Of a stretch of DNA of 64,000 bases, positions 42,358 to 51,508 are shown one piece after another. Under the pieces are notes generated by a model. That model searched no databases and had not been told where the DNA came from. It saw only the letters and a list, made by a program, of their open reading frames with translations. Source of the stretch: Acidobacteriota bacterium (lineage in GTDB: Bacteria > Acidobacteriota > Terriglobia > Bryobacterales > Bryobacteraceae); contig JACPNQ010000034.1 of assembly GCA_016185425.1 (NCBI GenBank), forward strand, positions 310,001 to 374,000, written 5' to 3'. Within the stretch, counting starts at the first letter, position 1. Every line of letters begins with the position of its first letter. Both the position numbers and the translations under genes were made by a program.

Positions 42358-43401
42358 ATGCGAACAACTATCCTCTTCGTCGGCACTGGACTTCTGCTGG
42401 TAGCGGCAGCCCTGGCTGGAGACGAAAAGACGCCTCCGCAGCGTTTGCCGGACGTAAAACCGCCGGCGCCAGGTCCAAGTACGCCTCGCAACACAACTGC
42501 TGCGCCGCGCCGCAAAGCGACGGCGGATGAACCCGCTGACGAAGCGGCCACCCGCACACCCAGCATTCGCGTCGATACCAATCTGGTGTTGATCAATGTG
42601 ACGGTTACGGATCCGCTGAACCGGTTCGTAACGGGCCTCGAATCCGAGCATTTCAAGCTCTTTGAGGACAAGGTGGAACAGCGCATCGCGACGTTTGCGA
42701 GCGAGGACGCGCCGCTGTCGGTCGGGCTGGTTTTCGATGCGTCCGGGTCGATGGGCGCCAAGCTGCAGAAGGCGCGCCTGGCCGCGGCACAGTTCTTCAA
42801 AACGGCCAACCCGGAGGATGAGTTTTTCCTTGTTCAATTCAACGACAAGCCAGAGATGACGCATCCGTTTACGACGAATACGGAAGAGATTCAGAACCGG
42901 CTGACATTCACCCAGGCAAAGGGCCGGACGGCACTGCTGGATGGCATCTACATGGCCTTGAATCATATGAAGAAGGCGCGCAATACGCGCAAGGCGATTT
43001 TGGTCCTGTCCGACGGCGGTGACAATTCCAGCCGCTATACCGAAAGCGAAATCAAGAACCTGGTCCGCGAAGCCGATGTGCAGATTTACGCTATCGGCAT
43101 CTTTGAGCCCGTGTCGGCCCGCTCCCGCTCGGCGGAAGAACTTGCCGGGCCCGGGCTGTTGAACGAGATCGCCGAGCAGACCGGTGGCCGTCACTTCCCT
43201 GTCGAGAACTTAAACGATCTCCCGGATGTGGCCGCCAAAATCGGAATCGAACTTCGCAATCAGTACGTCATTGGGTATGTGCCCAACACTGTCAATCGGG
43301 ACGGCAAGTACCGGCGTGTACAGGTGAAGATCAATCAGCCTCGCGGATTGCCGCCGCTGCGCCCATTCTGGCGCCAGGGATACTATGCACCAGCTCAGTA
43401 G
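42358..43401 (+). CDS. VWFA-domain secreted protein (Acidobacteria type) 1
   Basis: 347 residues from ATG at 42358; the frame opens 63 bases earlier but the signal peptide (MRTTILFVGTGLLLVAAALAG) starts here. A proline/threonine-rich linker is followed by a beta domain (VLINVTVTDPLNRFVTGLESEHFKLFEDKVEQRI) and a von Willebrand factor A domain (about 125-320) with the MIDAS start DASGSMG. These proteins are numerous in Acidobacteria, where they are annotated only as VWFA-related; the exact function is unknown. It overlaps the next VWFA gene by 17 bases. Confidence 0.9.
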   Translation: MRTTILFVGTGLLLVAAALAGDEKTPPQRLPDVKPPAPGPSTPRNTTAAPRRKATADEPADEAATRTPSIRVDTNLVLINVTVTDPLNRFVTGLESEHFKLFEDKVEQRIATFASEDAPLSVGLVFDASGSMGAKLQKARLAAAQFFKTANPEDEFFLVQFNDKPEMTHPFTTNTEEIQNRLTFTQAKGRTALLDGIYMALNHMKKARNTRKAILVLSDGGDNSSRYTESEIKNLVREADVQIYAIGIFEPVSARSRSAEELAGPGLLNEIAEQTGGRHFPVENLNDLPDVAAKIGIELRNQYVIGYVPNTVNRDGKYRRVQVKINQPRGLPPLRPFWRQGYYAPAQ

Positions 43402-44308
43402 ACGCGCGTTCGGACTGGCAGTCGCCGGTTCCACGCTCGCCACCGCGCAGGATCAGGACACCGGACTTACGTTCCGTTCCGACACGCGCGAAGTTTTACT
43501 CCATGCGACCGTTGTCGACAGGAAAGGCGCGTTCGTCACCGATCTGGGGCGGGACGCGTTCAAGGTGTTGGAAGACGGTGTGGAACAGAATTTGAGGGTT
43601 TTCCGCCGGGAAGACGTACCCGTGTCGATGGGACTCATCGTCGACAATAGCGGGTCCATGCGCCGCAAGCGCAAAAAAGTGGAAGACTCCGCAATGGCGC
43701 TCGTAAAAGCGTCGAACCGCCAGGACGAGATCTTCATCGTGAACTTTAACGATGTTGCCTATCGCGATGCCGACCTGACCGGCGACATGAAGAAGCTGGA
43801 AGAGGGGCTCTCGCGCATCGATTCCAAGGGCGGCACCGCCATGCGCGACGCCCTGACGCTCTCCATTGATTACATCAAGGAGAAGGGCAGGAAGGCGAAG
43901 AAGGTTCTGCTGATAATCACCGATGGCGATGACACCGCGTCGAGCGACACCAATACGCTCGAAAAACTGCTCGCCAAAGCGCAGCGCAGCGAAGTGCTGA
44001 TATTTGCCATCGGTATTCTCAATGAAGAGGACCGGCGCATGGCCAAGCGCGCACAGCGGGCGCTGGAGCTATTGACGAAGCAATCCGGAGGCATCGCTCA
44101 CTTTCCGAAAGACGTCGAAAGTGTGGAGGATGTCGCGCTGCAGATCGCGAAGGAGATCCGCAGCCAGTACATTCTGGCCTACTCGCCGACGAAGCCAGAC
44201 GATGGCTCCTACCGGCAGTTGAAAGTGACGGTGAAGGGCGGCGGGCTCACGGTCCGAACGCGCACCGGCTACTACGCCAAAGGCGACGAGAAACGTTCGT
44301 CGCTATGA
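43385..44308 (+). CDS. VWFA-domain secreted protein (Acidobacteria type) 2
   Basis: 307 residues, paralogue of the preceding gene: the same lead-in (LLHATVVDRKGAFVTDLGRDAFKVLEDGVEQNL), MIDAS DNSGSMRRK, and the tail TRTGYYAKG. The N-terminus (LSRRAFGLAVAGSTLATA) has a twin-arginine motif, suggesting Tat export of a folded metal-bound protein, whereas paralogue 1 looks Sec-dependent. It overlaps both neighbours (17 bases before, 4 bases after) and so is translationally coupled. Confidence 0.9.
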   Translation: MHQLSRRAFGLAVAGSTLATAQDQDTGLTFRSDTREVLLHATVVDRKGAFVTDLGRDAFKVLEDGVEQNLRVFRREDVPVSMGLIVDNSGSMRRKRKKVEDSAMALVKASNRQDEIFIVNFNDVAYRDADLTGDMKKLEEGLSRIDSKGGTAMRDALTLSIDYIKEKGRKAKKVLLIITDGDDTASSDTNTLEKLLAKAQRSEVLIFAIGILNEEDRRMAKRAQRALELLTKQSGGIAHFPKDVESVEDVALQIAKEIRSQYILAYSPTKPDDGSYRQLKVTVKGGGLTVRTRTGYYAKGDEKRSSL

Positions 44309-44508
44309 TCGGTTTTCTTTGGGAAGCGAGCCGCGGCTATCGGTTCGCGCCCTGGCGCAGCCCTTACTTGCGTTGGCGCATTGAAACCTATTGGGGTTTG
44401 CACGCCGAGGAGATCGGCTGCCGCGAGTTCTGGTCGTTCGTATGGACGCGGCGCCGGGAGCTATTCCGCTTCTTGCAGTGGGCAGACCGGATGCGCCACC
44501 AGGCTTAG
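44305..44508 (+). CDS. Small aromatic-rich conserved-looking protein
   Basis: 67 residues starting at an ATGA overlap with the VWFA gene. Rich in Trp, Arg and Tyr (EASRGYRFAPWRSPYLRWRIETYWGL), with no signal or membrane helix. The coupling to the VWFA pair and clean tail-to-tail end against the frameshifted gene support it as real. Family not recognised. Confidence 0.65.
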   Translation: MIGFLWEASRGYRFAPWRSPYLRWRIETYWGLHAEEIGCREFWSFVWTRRRELFRFLQWADRMRHQA

Positions 44509-44928
44509 AGTTCCTTCTCCGGACCGGAACGAAAGCTGGAGATCATGGGCGAATCGGCCAGGACTTGCCGGATTGCGTCGATGGCCTCGCGCCTGACATC
44601 CTTCCGCCGTCCCAGTATGGAGCTCAATCAGAACCGCGTGCCGTTCCATCCAACAGAGCCACTCACCCTGGCCATCGTCGCCGTCCGGCCGGAACCCGAT
44701 TACAACATCGTGCCTGACTCCGCCGGCTTCGAACCCGAAATACCAGCCGAAATCCTCCTGGCCTGGTTCCGCGCCGCTCGCATAGCCCTTCGTCCGCAAC
44801 TCCGCGATCAACCAACGCGCGGCATCGTCGCCGTAACAACAAGGATTGATGACATAGTCCTTCTCCACGGTTGTATTGAAGGAATCGCTCCGGAACGCAA
44901 ACCCCGTGTTGAGTCCGGTTGCGCCCAT
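44505..44928 (-). pseudogene. Hypothetical conserved protein interrupted by a one-base frameshift
   Basis: From ATG at 44928 the frame reads a natural-looking soluble protein (FAFRSDSFNTTVEKDYVINP, YGDDAARWLIAELRTKG, EDFGWYFGFE, WLCWMERHAVL). Near base 44628 it loses sense. Removing one A on the minus strand restores a continuation LLSSILGRRKDVRREAIDAI...QVLADSPMISSF and a stop at 44505-44507, which meets the stop of the plus-strand gene exactly. Without the correction, the frame runs on to 44461 with improbable sequence. Either a real mutation or a base error in the sequence. It follows the SIS gene after 5 bases. Confidence 0.65.
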
Positions 44929-44933
44929 GGTGT

Positions 44934-45998
44934 TTAGAGTGTGCGCGTTACCTTTTCCAGCGCCCGCGGTTGATCGGGATTCAGGCCCTTCTCCTCGGCC
45001 AGGCACGCCGCCAGAATCTGCGCCGGGATAATGTATGGCAGCGGTGTGTAAAGTTCCTCGGGCACGGCACTCCTGCGGTGCAGCGGCGACGGCAGAACGA
45101 TCGTGCGCGTGCCCTTCATCGATGCCGCTTCCCGATTGCTCTGGTCGGTGATGAGGAGAGTTTCCGCGCCGAGCTGATGCACTCGCCCGATCATCTCGCG
45201 GATCGACGGCCATGTCACGCCGGCCGGCGCGAAGAGGAATACCGGAAAGGACTGCTCGACCATTGCGATCGGGCCGTGCAGGAAGTCGGCGGACGAGAAT
45301 CGCTCGGCAACTACGTAGCACGTCTCCATCAATTTCAACGCCCATTCAAAGGCGTTCGCATAATTCAGGCCGCGGCCGACGACGACCGCGTTCTCCATAA
45401 ACCGGTAACGGCCGGCTTTCTCACGGATCTCCGCTTCCAGCATCAGGGCGCCGGAGACAGCTTCCGGCATCGCACGCAGCTCATCCAACGAAACGGGCGC
45501 GCCAAGCGCATAGGCCAGCAGGTACATGGAAAGCAGTTGGCCTGTGTAGGTCTTCGTTGCCGCGACGCTCCTTTCGCGGCCCGCGCGGACCAGGAACACA
45601 TGCTCGGCGATCTTGGCGAGCGAACTGGACGCCTCGTTGGTGATGCCGACCGTAAAGGCGCCGCACTCTCGCGCGCGCTCCAGCACGATGTTCGTGTCGG
45701 TCGACTCGCCGGACTGCGAAAGCGCCACGACAAGGGCATCTTTGTAGTCGACGCGCGCGCCGTAGAGAGTGAAGATGGAGGGCGCCGCGAGCGAGACCGG
45801 AATGCCGGTGGCGATCTCCAACAGGTAGCGCCCAAACTGCGCGGCGTTATCCGATGTGCCGCGCGCGGCAAGGATGATAAACTTCGGCCGGCTCTTGGCG
45901 AACCTGGCCTTGAGCTTTTCCACGCCCTTCCATTCGGAGCGAAACGTACGTTCAAGAGCCGACGGCTGCTGCCGGATCTCTTCGAGCATCTTCGACAT
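44934..45998 (-). CDS. SIS-domain sugar-phosphate isomerase or deaminase (GlmS-C/NagB-II-like)
   Basis: 354 residues, two SIS domains. N-terminal SIS: ILAARGTSDNAAQFGRYLLE, SQSGESTDT, with RAGRERSVAATKTYTGQL; second SIS: VVGRGLNYANAFEWALKLMET and SADFLHGPIAMVE. This is the layout of the GlmS isomerase half without the glutaminase domain, as in glucosamine-6-phosphate deaminases (NagB-II) and AgaS-like proteins. Likely acts on an amino-sugar phosphate taken up or recycled from cell wall or chitin. Sits between the MFS transporter (7 bases before) and the frameshifted gene. Confidence 0.88.
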   Translation of the reverse strand: MSKMLEEIRQQPSALERTFRSEWKGVEKLKARFAKSRPKFIILAARGTSDNAAQFGRYLLEIATGIPVSLAAPSIFTLYGARVDYKDALVVALSQSGESTDTNIVLERARECGAFTVGITNEASSSLAKIAEHVFLVRAGRERSVAATKTYTGQLLSMYLLAYALGAPVSLDELRAMPEAVSGALMLEAEIREKAGRYRFMENAVVVGRGLNYANAFEWALKLMETCYVVAERFSSADFLHGPIAMVEQSFPVFLFAPAGVTWPSIREMIGRVHQLGAETLLITDQSNREAASMKGTRTIVLPSPLHRRSAVPEELYTPLPYIIPAQILAACLAEEKGLNPDQPRALEKVTRTL

Positions 45999-46005
45999 AG
46001 AAAGA

Positions 46006-47220
46006 TCAGGATAGCAGGCCGGTTCCGCTGTCTCTCACCGGCGCCGGCACCAGCCACGAGCTGATCCCCAGCAAGGCAACGATAACCGCGAGGCCGTTAA
46101 AGAGCAGGTCATAGGAGCCGGTGCGCGCCAGCGTTTCCGCCAGCAGCAGCGGTCCCACGGCGGACGCGACGACAGTAGCGGCCTGCGCGCAGCCCTGTAT
46201 GCGGCCCAAGTGTGTGCGTCCGAACATCTGCCCCCACACCGAAAAGAACACTACCGTGACGATCCCGCCGGAAGCGCCCATAGTGGCCGCGTAGATATCG
46301 ACGTGCTCTGCCGTACGGACCAGCGGCAACCCGGCCAAAGCCAGCGCCAGGGCGGCCATACCGATACCTATCAGGCGCTGCATCGGCCACCGCTGTCCCA
46401 GCCATCCCGCCGCGAAATTGCAGGCCAGACCAACCATCGTACTCACTACCAGCGTGCGGTGATACGTCTCGGCCGGGAAACCACGCAACTCCAGAATGTT
46501 CTGGTTGAACAACGCGATTCCGGAGTAGACAAGTCCGAACGCGGCACTGGCCAGCGCGAACAGCCAGAAAGCCGGCGAGCGCAGCGCCTCGCCGAGCGTC
46601 AGATCGGTTGGCTGCGTGTTCAACGCCTCCACGTCGTCGCTCCCGGCCGGAGGGCCATCCTTGACGAAGAGCCACGCAACGGGACCGAAGACGGCTACCG
46701 CGGCGCCAGTGCCGAACCATGCCGTCCGCCATCCGCCGTGCAGCACAAGTTGCCCAACCGATGGGAAGGCGGCGATGAATCCCATCGCCACCAACAGCGC
46801 ATAAATCCCCATTGCCAGGTTCAGCCGTTTCGCGAACCACTTTCCAACCAGCGCAAGACTCACCACAGAAAGCGCGCTCTGCCCCAGTGCGCGCGTGAGT
46901 GTGAGCGTGACCAACAACACGGTCAGCGATGCCGTGCGGCTCATTGCCATCACGGCCGCGCCCAGGCCAAGCGCAGTGGCCGATAATACGATGCGTGGTC
47001 CCAGGCGATCCGTCAACCGTCCAACCGGCAGGCAGAGCACGGCGCCAAAGAGCGTCGCCCAGAGATTCACCGTGGCGAATAGCACGCGGTCCATTCGCCA
47101 TTCGGCGATCAACGGTTCGGTAACGAGTCCGAGGCCTTGCGTTCGGCCAGGAAGCGTCGCCACCATTGCCGCGGCGGCGAGCGCAAGGTTGACCCATCCA
47201 TAATGAAAGCCGCGCCGCAT
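46006..47220 (-). CDS. Major facilitator superfamily transporter
   Basis: 404 residues from ATG at 47220, with 12 hydrophobic segments as for an MFS secondary transporter. The motif between helices 2 and 3 is GRLTDRLGPR. A central charged loop (about 205-225, GPPAGSDDVEALN) divides the two halves. Followed 7 bases later by the SIS-domain gene, so it may import an amino sugar or its precursor; this is inference. The coding frame opens 48 bases further upstream but that region overlaps the neighbouring gene and has no better start. Confidence 0.87.
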   Translation of the reverse strand: MRRGFHYGWVNLALAAAAMVATLPGRTQGLGLVTEPLIAEWRMDRVLFATVNLWATLFGAVLCLPVGRLTDRLGPRIVLSATALGLGAAVMAMSRTASLTVLLVTLTLTRALGQSALSVVSLALVGKWFAKRLNLAMGIYALLVAMGFIAAFPSVGQLVLHGGWRTAWFGTGAAVAVFGPVAWLFVKDGPPAGSDDVEALNTQPTDLTLGEALRSPAFWLFALASAAFGLVYSGIALFNQNILELRGFPAETYHRTLVVSTMVGLACNFAAGWLGQRWPMQRLIGIGMAALALALAGLPLVRTAEHVDIYAATMGASGGIVTVVFFSVWGQMFGRTHLGRIQGCAQAATVVASAVGPLLLAETLARTGSYDLLFNGLAVIVALLGISSWLVPAPVRDSGTGLLS

Positions 47221-47252
47221 GGTGAGGATTGTTATTGTAGCGTGAGCTTCCC

Positions 47253-47726
47253 GTGATCCTCTGGACAATTCGCATTGCCGCTCTGCTCTATTCCATTGCG
47301 CTTGTCCAGATCATTCGCGGGCGGGATGCGCGCGTGCTATGGACCGCGGGTTGCGCGTCCTATCTGGCGCACGTGGCGGCGGCATTTCAATGGGTGTACG
47401 GCTGGAGCCACGCCATTGCGGTGCGCGAAACGGCGCGGCAGACGAGGGAGCTGTTTGGGCTCGATTGGGGCGTCGGGATCTGGTTCAACTACGCTTTCAC
47501 GCTCGTGTGGCTGGGGGATGTGTTGTGGTGGTGGATTGCGCCGGAATCTCGCGAACGGCGAGCCGATTGGATTGGGAAGACCATCCATGGCTATATGGTG
47601 TGGATGTTTCTAAACGGCGCCGTTGTCTTTCCCAAAGGCGCCGTTCGTTGGATCTCCGCGGCCGTCGCCGTGAGCTTGTTTGTCTATTGGCTCACGGCGC
47701 GACGAACGGCGTTTGCTCAGAAATAG
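47253..47726 (+). CDS. Small membrane protein, unknown
   Basis: 157 residues, about four membrane helices (IAALLYSIALVQII; LWTAGCASYLAHVAAAF; WFNYAFTLVWLGDVLWWWI; MVWMFLNGAVVF plus AVAVSLFVYWLTA). GTG start. Rich in Trp; no enzyme motif. It is divergent from the MFS gene, and its end overlaps the TonB receptor's end on the other strand by 10 bases. Family not recognised; it might be anything from a transporter to a sensor. Confidence 0.6.
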   Translation: MILWTIRIAALLYSIALVQIIRGRDARVLWTAGCASYLAHVAAAFQWVYGWSHAIAVRETARQTRELFGLDWGVGIWFNYAFTLVWLGDVLWWWIAPESRERRADWIGKTIHGYMVWMFLNGAVVFPKGAVRWISAAVAVSLFVYWLTARRTAFAQK

Positions 47727-50700
47727 AACTTCGCGCCCAATACTACGCGGCGCGCGTCCAGTGTGGAGGTGTACTGCCCGAACGTGCCGCTTACCTGGCG
47801 GTTGTTGGCATCGAAGCGGGCCGTTGTGTCCACGCCCTGGAAGCTGGCGTGGTTGAAGAAGTTATAGAACTCGAACCGCAATTGAATACGGCGTTGTTCC
47901 GACTTCCCGAGCGGAATGTTCTTGTAGACAGAGAAATCGAATACATTGATTCCCGGTCCCCGCAGAACATCCTTCGGCGCGTTGCCGATGCCGAATTCGG
48001 CGCGAGTCGGCGGCTGGAACGCGCTGGTGTCGAAGTGGCGCAGCGGTGTCCGCTCACTCTTCGGAATGATCGGATTGCTGATGATGTTCACGCGGCTATC
48101 GACACCCGCGCCGCCGCCGCCGACGATGTCCGCGCCGGAGACGAGCGAGTAGCCGATGCCCAGCGGCGCGCCGCTCGTGAACGTTGTCACGCCCGCCACG
48201 TCCCAGTTATCGAGCACCGCCTTCGCCACGATGTTGTTCATCTTCTGGCCCAGTTTCGGCAGCGAGTACATGTAGCTCATCACGAAGTTATGCGTCCGGT
48301 CGAAACTGGCCTTGCCGTAGTTGCGAACGCGGTAGTTGACGAACGGATTCACGGCGTCACCGTTCCCGTTCACCAGCGTCAGCGCCTTCGACCACGTGTG
48401 CGCAACGCCGAACTGGAAGCCCTTCGAGAAGCGCTTGTTGATCTGCGTCTGCAGCGAATGGTAGTTCGATGTCGACGACAGCTCGATGAATTGAATATCC
48501 GCATACCCCGGTAACGGACGAAGGAAGTTGTCCGGGAGCGGAGTGTTGCCGGTGGTTGGGTCGATGCTGGAGGCGAGGAACCGTGTACCATAGGGCACCG
48601 AGTTCAGGCTGCGCCGCTGCATCAGGTGGCGGCCAACACTGCCCACATAGGCAACGTCAAGCACTGTACCGAAGCCGATGTTCTGCTGGATGCCGAAGCT
48701 CCAGTTGTAGACCGTCGGCGGCTGATAGTTCTTTTGGAACGAGGTAACGCCCGGGGGGCTGATGCGCAGCGGGCTTCGGAGCAGGTCCGCCATCGTCACG
48801 TATGTTGCCGTGCTGGTGACCGTCAACGGAGGTGCTTCGCGGTGGATCAGGATCTGGTCGTCGTTGAAGCGGTCGTAGAAAACGCCCAATCCGCCGCGCA
48901 CGGCGGTTCTGCTGTTGCCGAATACGTCCCAGGCAAAGCCGAGCCTGGGTGCCACCTGTACCGACGGCGTGTTGGCCAGATGCTCCATGACGACATTCAT
49001 ACCCTGGAACGGTGCCACACCGCTTGCGAACTGCCCGATTACCGCGGCGGAAAGCTCCTGGCCGGTATTCGGATCGCGTCCGACACGCTGCCCGGCCGCA
49101 TTACGGTACGGTTGGATTAACGAGGGTTGCTTGCCGCGGTCATAAAGTGAAGGATCCCAGCTCGACAACTGATCGCCCGCGCTCCAGCTAGGCTGGATGT
49201 AATAGAAACGGATACCGGCGTCAATCGTCAACCGCCGCGAGACCTTCCAAGTATCCTGCGCGAACCACTCGACGTTCAGATAGCGCGAGTGCCCTTGCGG
49301 ATGGTTGGTCGACTCCGTATAGCTCTGCACGCTGCCGAGAATCGCGTTGGAGTATGCATAGTTCGTATCGAGCGGATTGTTCGTGTCGCGATTGAAGTTG
49401 AACGTGCCGTTGAATGACGAGCCGCGCGCCGCGTTGCGCGTGGTGCGCTCGACATAGATGCCGAACTTCATGTTGTGCTTGCCGGTGATTTGCGATAGGT
49501 TGTCCGACCAGTTCCAGATATTGTTGGTGCCGAAGAACGGATAGCGGCCCTCGATGCTCAACACGCCGGCATTAGGCACGCCGCCGAAATTGGCGTTCGG
49601 GATCAGGTTATCCGGGTTCGCCTGCGGGAAGAACTGCGGCAGCGTCAGGCCGAGTTTTGAGCGCTGATTGCGCTCCAGTCCTGCCTGCGTCAGCGGACCG
49701 ACTGTCTGCTTGGCGCGGTTGATGCCGAAGGTAAATTCATTGATCCGGCGCGAGTTGAACGTGTGAATCAAAGTCGCCACCGAACCCGCCGAGCGGATGT
49801 CATAGATGATCGGCAACTGCGGCCAACTGGAACTTGCCAGCACGAAATCGAATTCGCCCTTGAAGGCTTCGTAGTCATTGATACCGCGCCAGTAGAACTG
49901 GGTCTTCGGACCGATGTTCCAGTCGATGCGAAGAATGGAATCACGCCTGGGCTGATCGACGGTGGATTGGATCAAGGCGTTATAGGAACGATTGGGATCC
50001 ACCGCATTGGGCATGGGGAAAATGTTCATAAGGGACTGGCCGCTCTTGTCGATCCGGTTGGAGGGGATCCGGTTCCCGGCAAACGGCGTGCGATTCGCGA
50101 ACGGATCGTTGACGACGATGAGAGCGCCATTCTGGTCGCGCGACTCCGAGAAGTCGCCACTACGTTCAAGTGCGGTGGGGAACGTGCGGCGCTGCAGCGA
50201 TGTCGGATAGTGGCGCGGCAGGAATTCCTGCGACCAGAAGAAGAACAGCTTGTCCCGGTTCTTGTTGAACTTGCCGATCGTGACGGGGCCGCCGAGGAAG
50301 TAGCCCGGGTAGTTGAACCGGTATTGCGGCCGTGCCAGACCGTCGCGATTGCGGAAGAACTCGTTGGCGTTCAACGCCTCATTGCGCAGGAAATAATAGG
50401 CGCCGCCGTGGAACTGATTAGTGCCGCTTTTGATGACAGTGTTGATCGTGCCGCCGGAGGAGCGCCCATATTCCGCCTGGTAATTCGTGAGCAGTACTTT
50501 CACTTCGGCGACAGCGTCTATAGATGGCGCGAGGTATGGGCCGGTCATCGAACCGGTATCAAGTGACGACACGCCGTCGAGCGTCAGGTTCACCGTACCG
50601 GTACGGTTGCCATTGATGTTGATGTTGCTGAAGTTGTTCCAGCCCGGCGCATTCCGGTTCTGGCTGTCGACGACACCCGGCAACAGCTTCACCAGACCGA

Positions 50701-51151
50701 GATAATCGCGACCCTTCAGAGGGACGTTCTGCGTCTGTTCGAGCGAGATAAGCCCGCTGCGCTCCGCCGACTGCGTCTGCAATCGCGCCGTTTCCGCGTG
50801 CACTTCGACGGTCTGTGCGATCTCACCGAGTTGGAGGTCGACGCGTTTCAGCACAACACGCTCGGTGGCGGTGAGTATGATTTCGGTCTGCTCGTAACGT
50901 TTGAACCCATTCGCCGACACGTTCAACTTGAATGTGCCCGGCAGGATTTGCGTGAAGACGAAGTCGCCATTGCCGTCCGATTTCAGTTGCCGGGTTAGGC
51001 TGGTTAGCGAGTTGGTTAGAGTGACGTCGGCGCCCGCAATCGGAGCGCCGGAAGGATCAGCGATGCTCCCAGTGATGGAACCGGTCAAACCTTGTCCGTA
51101 GGCTGCACTACAAAGGGCAACGAATAATAAAAGCGAGTGAGTCCGCGACAT
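47717..51151 (-). CDS. Oar-like TonB-dependent outer-membrane receptor
   Basis: About 1144 residues from an ATG at 51151 (MSRTHSLLLFVALCSAAYGQ signal peptide, with GGGGA about 8 bases upstream; a longer frame to 51175 is possible). Next come a carboxypeptidase-regulatory-like beta domain (about 25-110, GSIADPSGAPIAGADVTLTN), a plug domain (about 120-260) and a large beta-barrel ending in the aromatic KFYF. This is the architecture of the Oar/CarboxypepD_reg receptors that are expanded in Acidobacteria. Substrate unknown; probably a large polymer or oligosaccharide. No SusD-like partner is adjacent. Confidence 0.93.
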   Translation of the reverse strand: MSRTHSLLLFVALCSAAYGQGLTGSITGSIADPSGAPIAGADVTLTNSLTSLTRQLKSDGNGDFVFTQILPGTFKLNVSANGFKRYEQTEIILTATERVVLKRVDLQLGEIAQTVEVHAETARLQTQSAERSGLISLEQTQNVPLKGRDYLGLVKLLPGVVDSQNRNAPGWNNFSNININGNRTGTVNLTLDGVSSLDTGSMTGPYLAPSIDAVAEVKVLLTNYQAEYGRSSGGTINTVIKSGTNQFHGGAYYFLRNEALNANEFFRNRDGLARPQYRFNYPGYFLGGPVTIGKFNKNRDKLFFFWSQEFLPRHYPTSLQRRTFPTALERSGDFSESRDQNGALIVVNDPFANRTPFAGNRIPSNRIDKSGQSLMNIFPMPNAVDPNRSYNALIQSTVDQPRRDSILRIDWNIGPKTQFYWRGINDYEAFKGEFDFVLASSSWPQLPIIYDIRSAGSVATLIHTFNSRRINEFTFGINRAKQTVGPLTQAGLERNQRSKLGLTLPQFFPQANPDNLIPNANFGGVPNAGVLSIEGRYPFFGTNNIWNWSDNLSQITGKHNMKFGIYVERTTRNAARGSSFNGTFNFNRDTNNPLDTNYAYSNAILGSVQSYTESTNHPQGHSRYLNVEWFAQDTWKVSRRLTIDAGIRFYYIQPSWSAGDQLSSWDPSLYDRGKQPSLIQPYRNAAGQRVGRDPNTGQELSAAVIGQFASGVAPFQGMNVVMEHLANTPSVQVAPRLGFAWDVFGNSRTAVRGGLGVFYDRFNDDQILIHREAPPLTVTSTATYVTMADLLRSPLRISPPGVTSFQKNYQPPTVYNWSFGIQQNIGFGTVLDVAYVGSVGRHLMQRRSLNSVPYGTRFLASSIDPTTGNTPLPDNFLRPLPGYADIQFIELSSTSNYHSLQTQINKRFSKGFQFGVAHTWSKALTLVNGNGDAVNPFVNYRVRNYGKASFDRTHNFVMSYMYSLPKLGQKMNNIVAKAVLDNWDVAGVTTFTSGAPLGIGYSLVSGADIVGGGGAGVDSRVNIISNPIIPKSERTPLRHFDTSAFQPPTRAEFGIGNAPKDVLRGPGINVFDFSVYKNIPLGKSEQRRIQLRFEFYNFFNHASFQGVDTTARFDANNRQVSGTFGQYTSTLDARRVVLGAKFYF

Positions 51152-51192
51152 GGGACACATTCCCCAGATTTTCATGGAGCGATTTTATCAGA

Positions 51193-51474
51193 ATGGAGCT
51201 TGTGGACCCGGAGCCGTTTGAACTACCAATTACCGATGTATTCGACCTCCACACGGTACCGCCGCGTGATGTCGAGGGGGTCGTAGAAGCCTATCTGGAG
51301 GCAGCGTACGAAAAAGGATTGAAGCATTTGCGCATCATCCATGGGAAGGGAATCGGCGTACAGCGGGAAACCGTGCGCCGCGTTTTGGAGCGCACCGCCT
51401 TTGTCGAATCTTTCCAGACCGCTCCGGAAGGCGCCGGCGGCTGGGGCGCCACTTTGGTGACTCTGCGGCGGTAA
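51193..51474 (+). CDS. Stand-alone Smr-domain protein
   Basis: 93 residues: FDLHTVPPRDVEGVVEAYL and RIIHGKGIGVQRETVRRVL, the DLHx and HGxG motifs of the Smr domain found at the end of MutS2. Stand-alone forms may nick branched DNA or act on collided ribosomes; which is not readable. Divergent from the TonB receptor, with 41 bases between the two preferred starts. Confidence 0.88.
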   Translation: MELVDPEPFELPITDVFDLHTVPPRDVEGVVEAYLEAAYEKGLKHLRIIHGKGIGVQRETVRRVLERTAFVESFQTAPEGAGGWGATLVTLRR

Positions 51475-51508
51475 CCCTGCGGCAAAAATAGGCTTCCACG
51501 ATTTAGAT

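Noticed and set aside
44461..45345. Single 294-codon minus-strand frame across the frameshifted gene and part of the SIS gene
   Set aside because: Its first half is a shadow of the SIS gene and its end is nonsense; the real gene starts at 44928 and is frameshifted.
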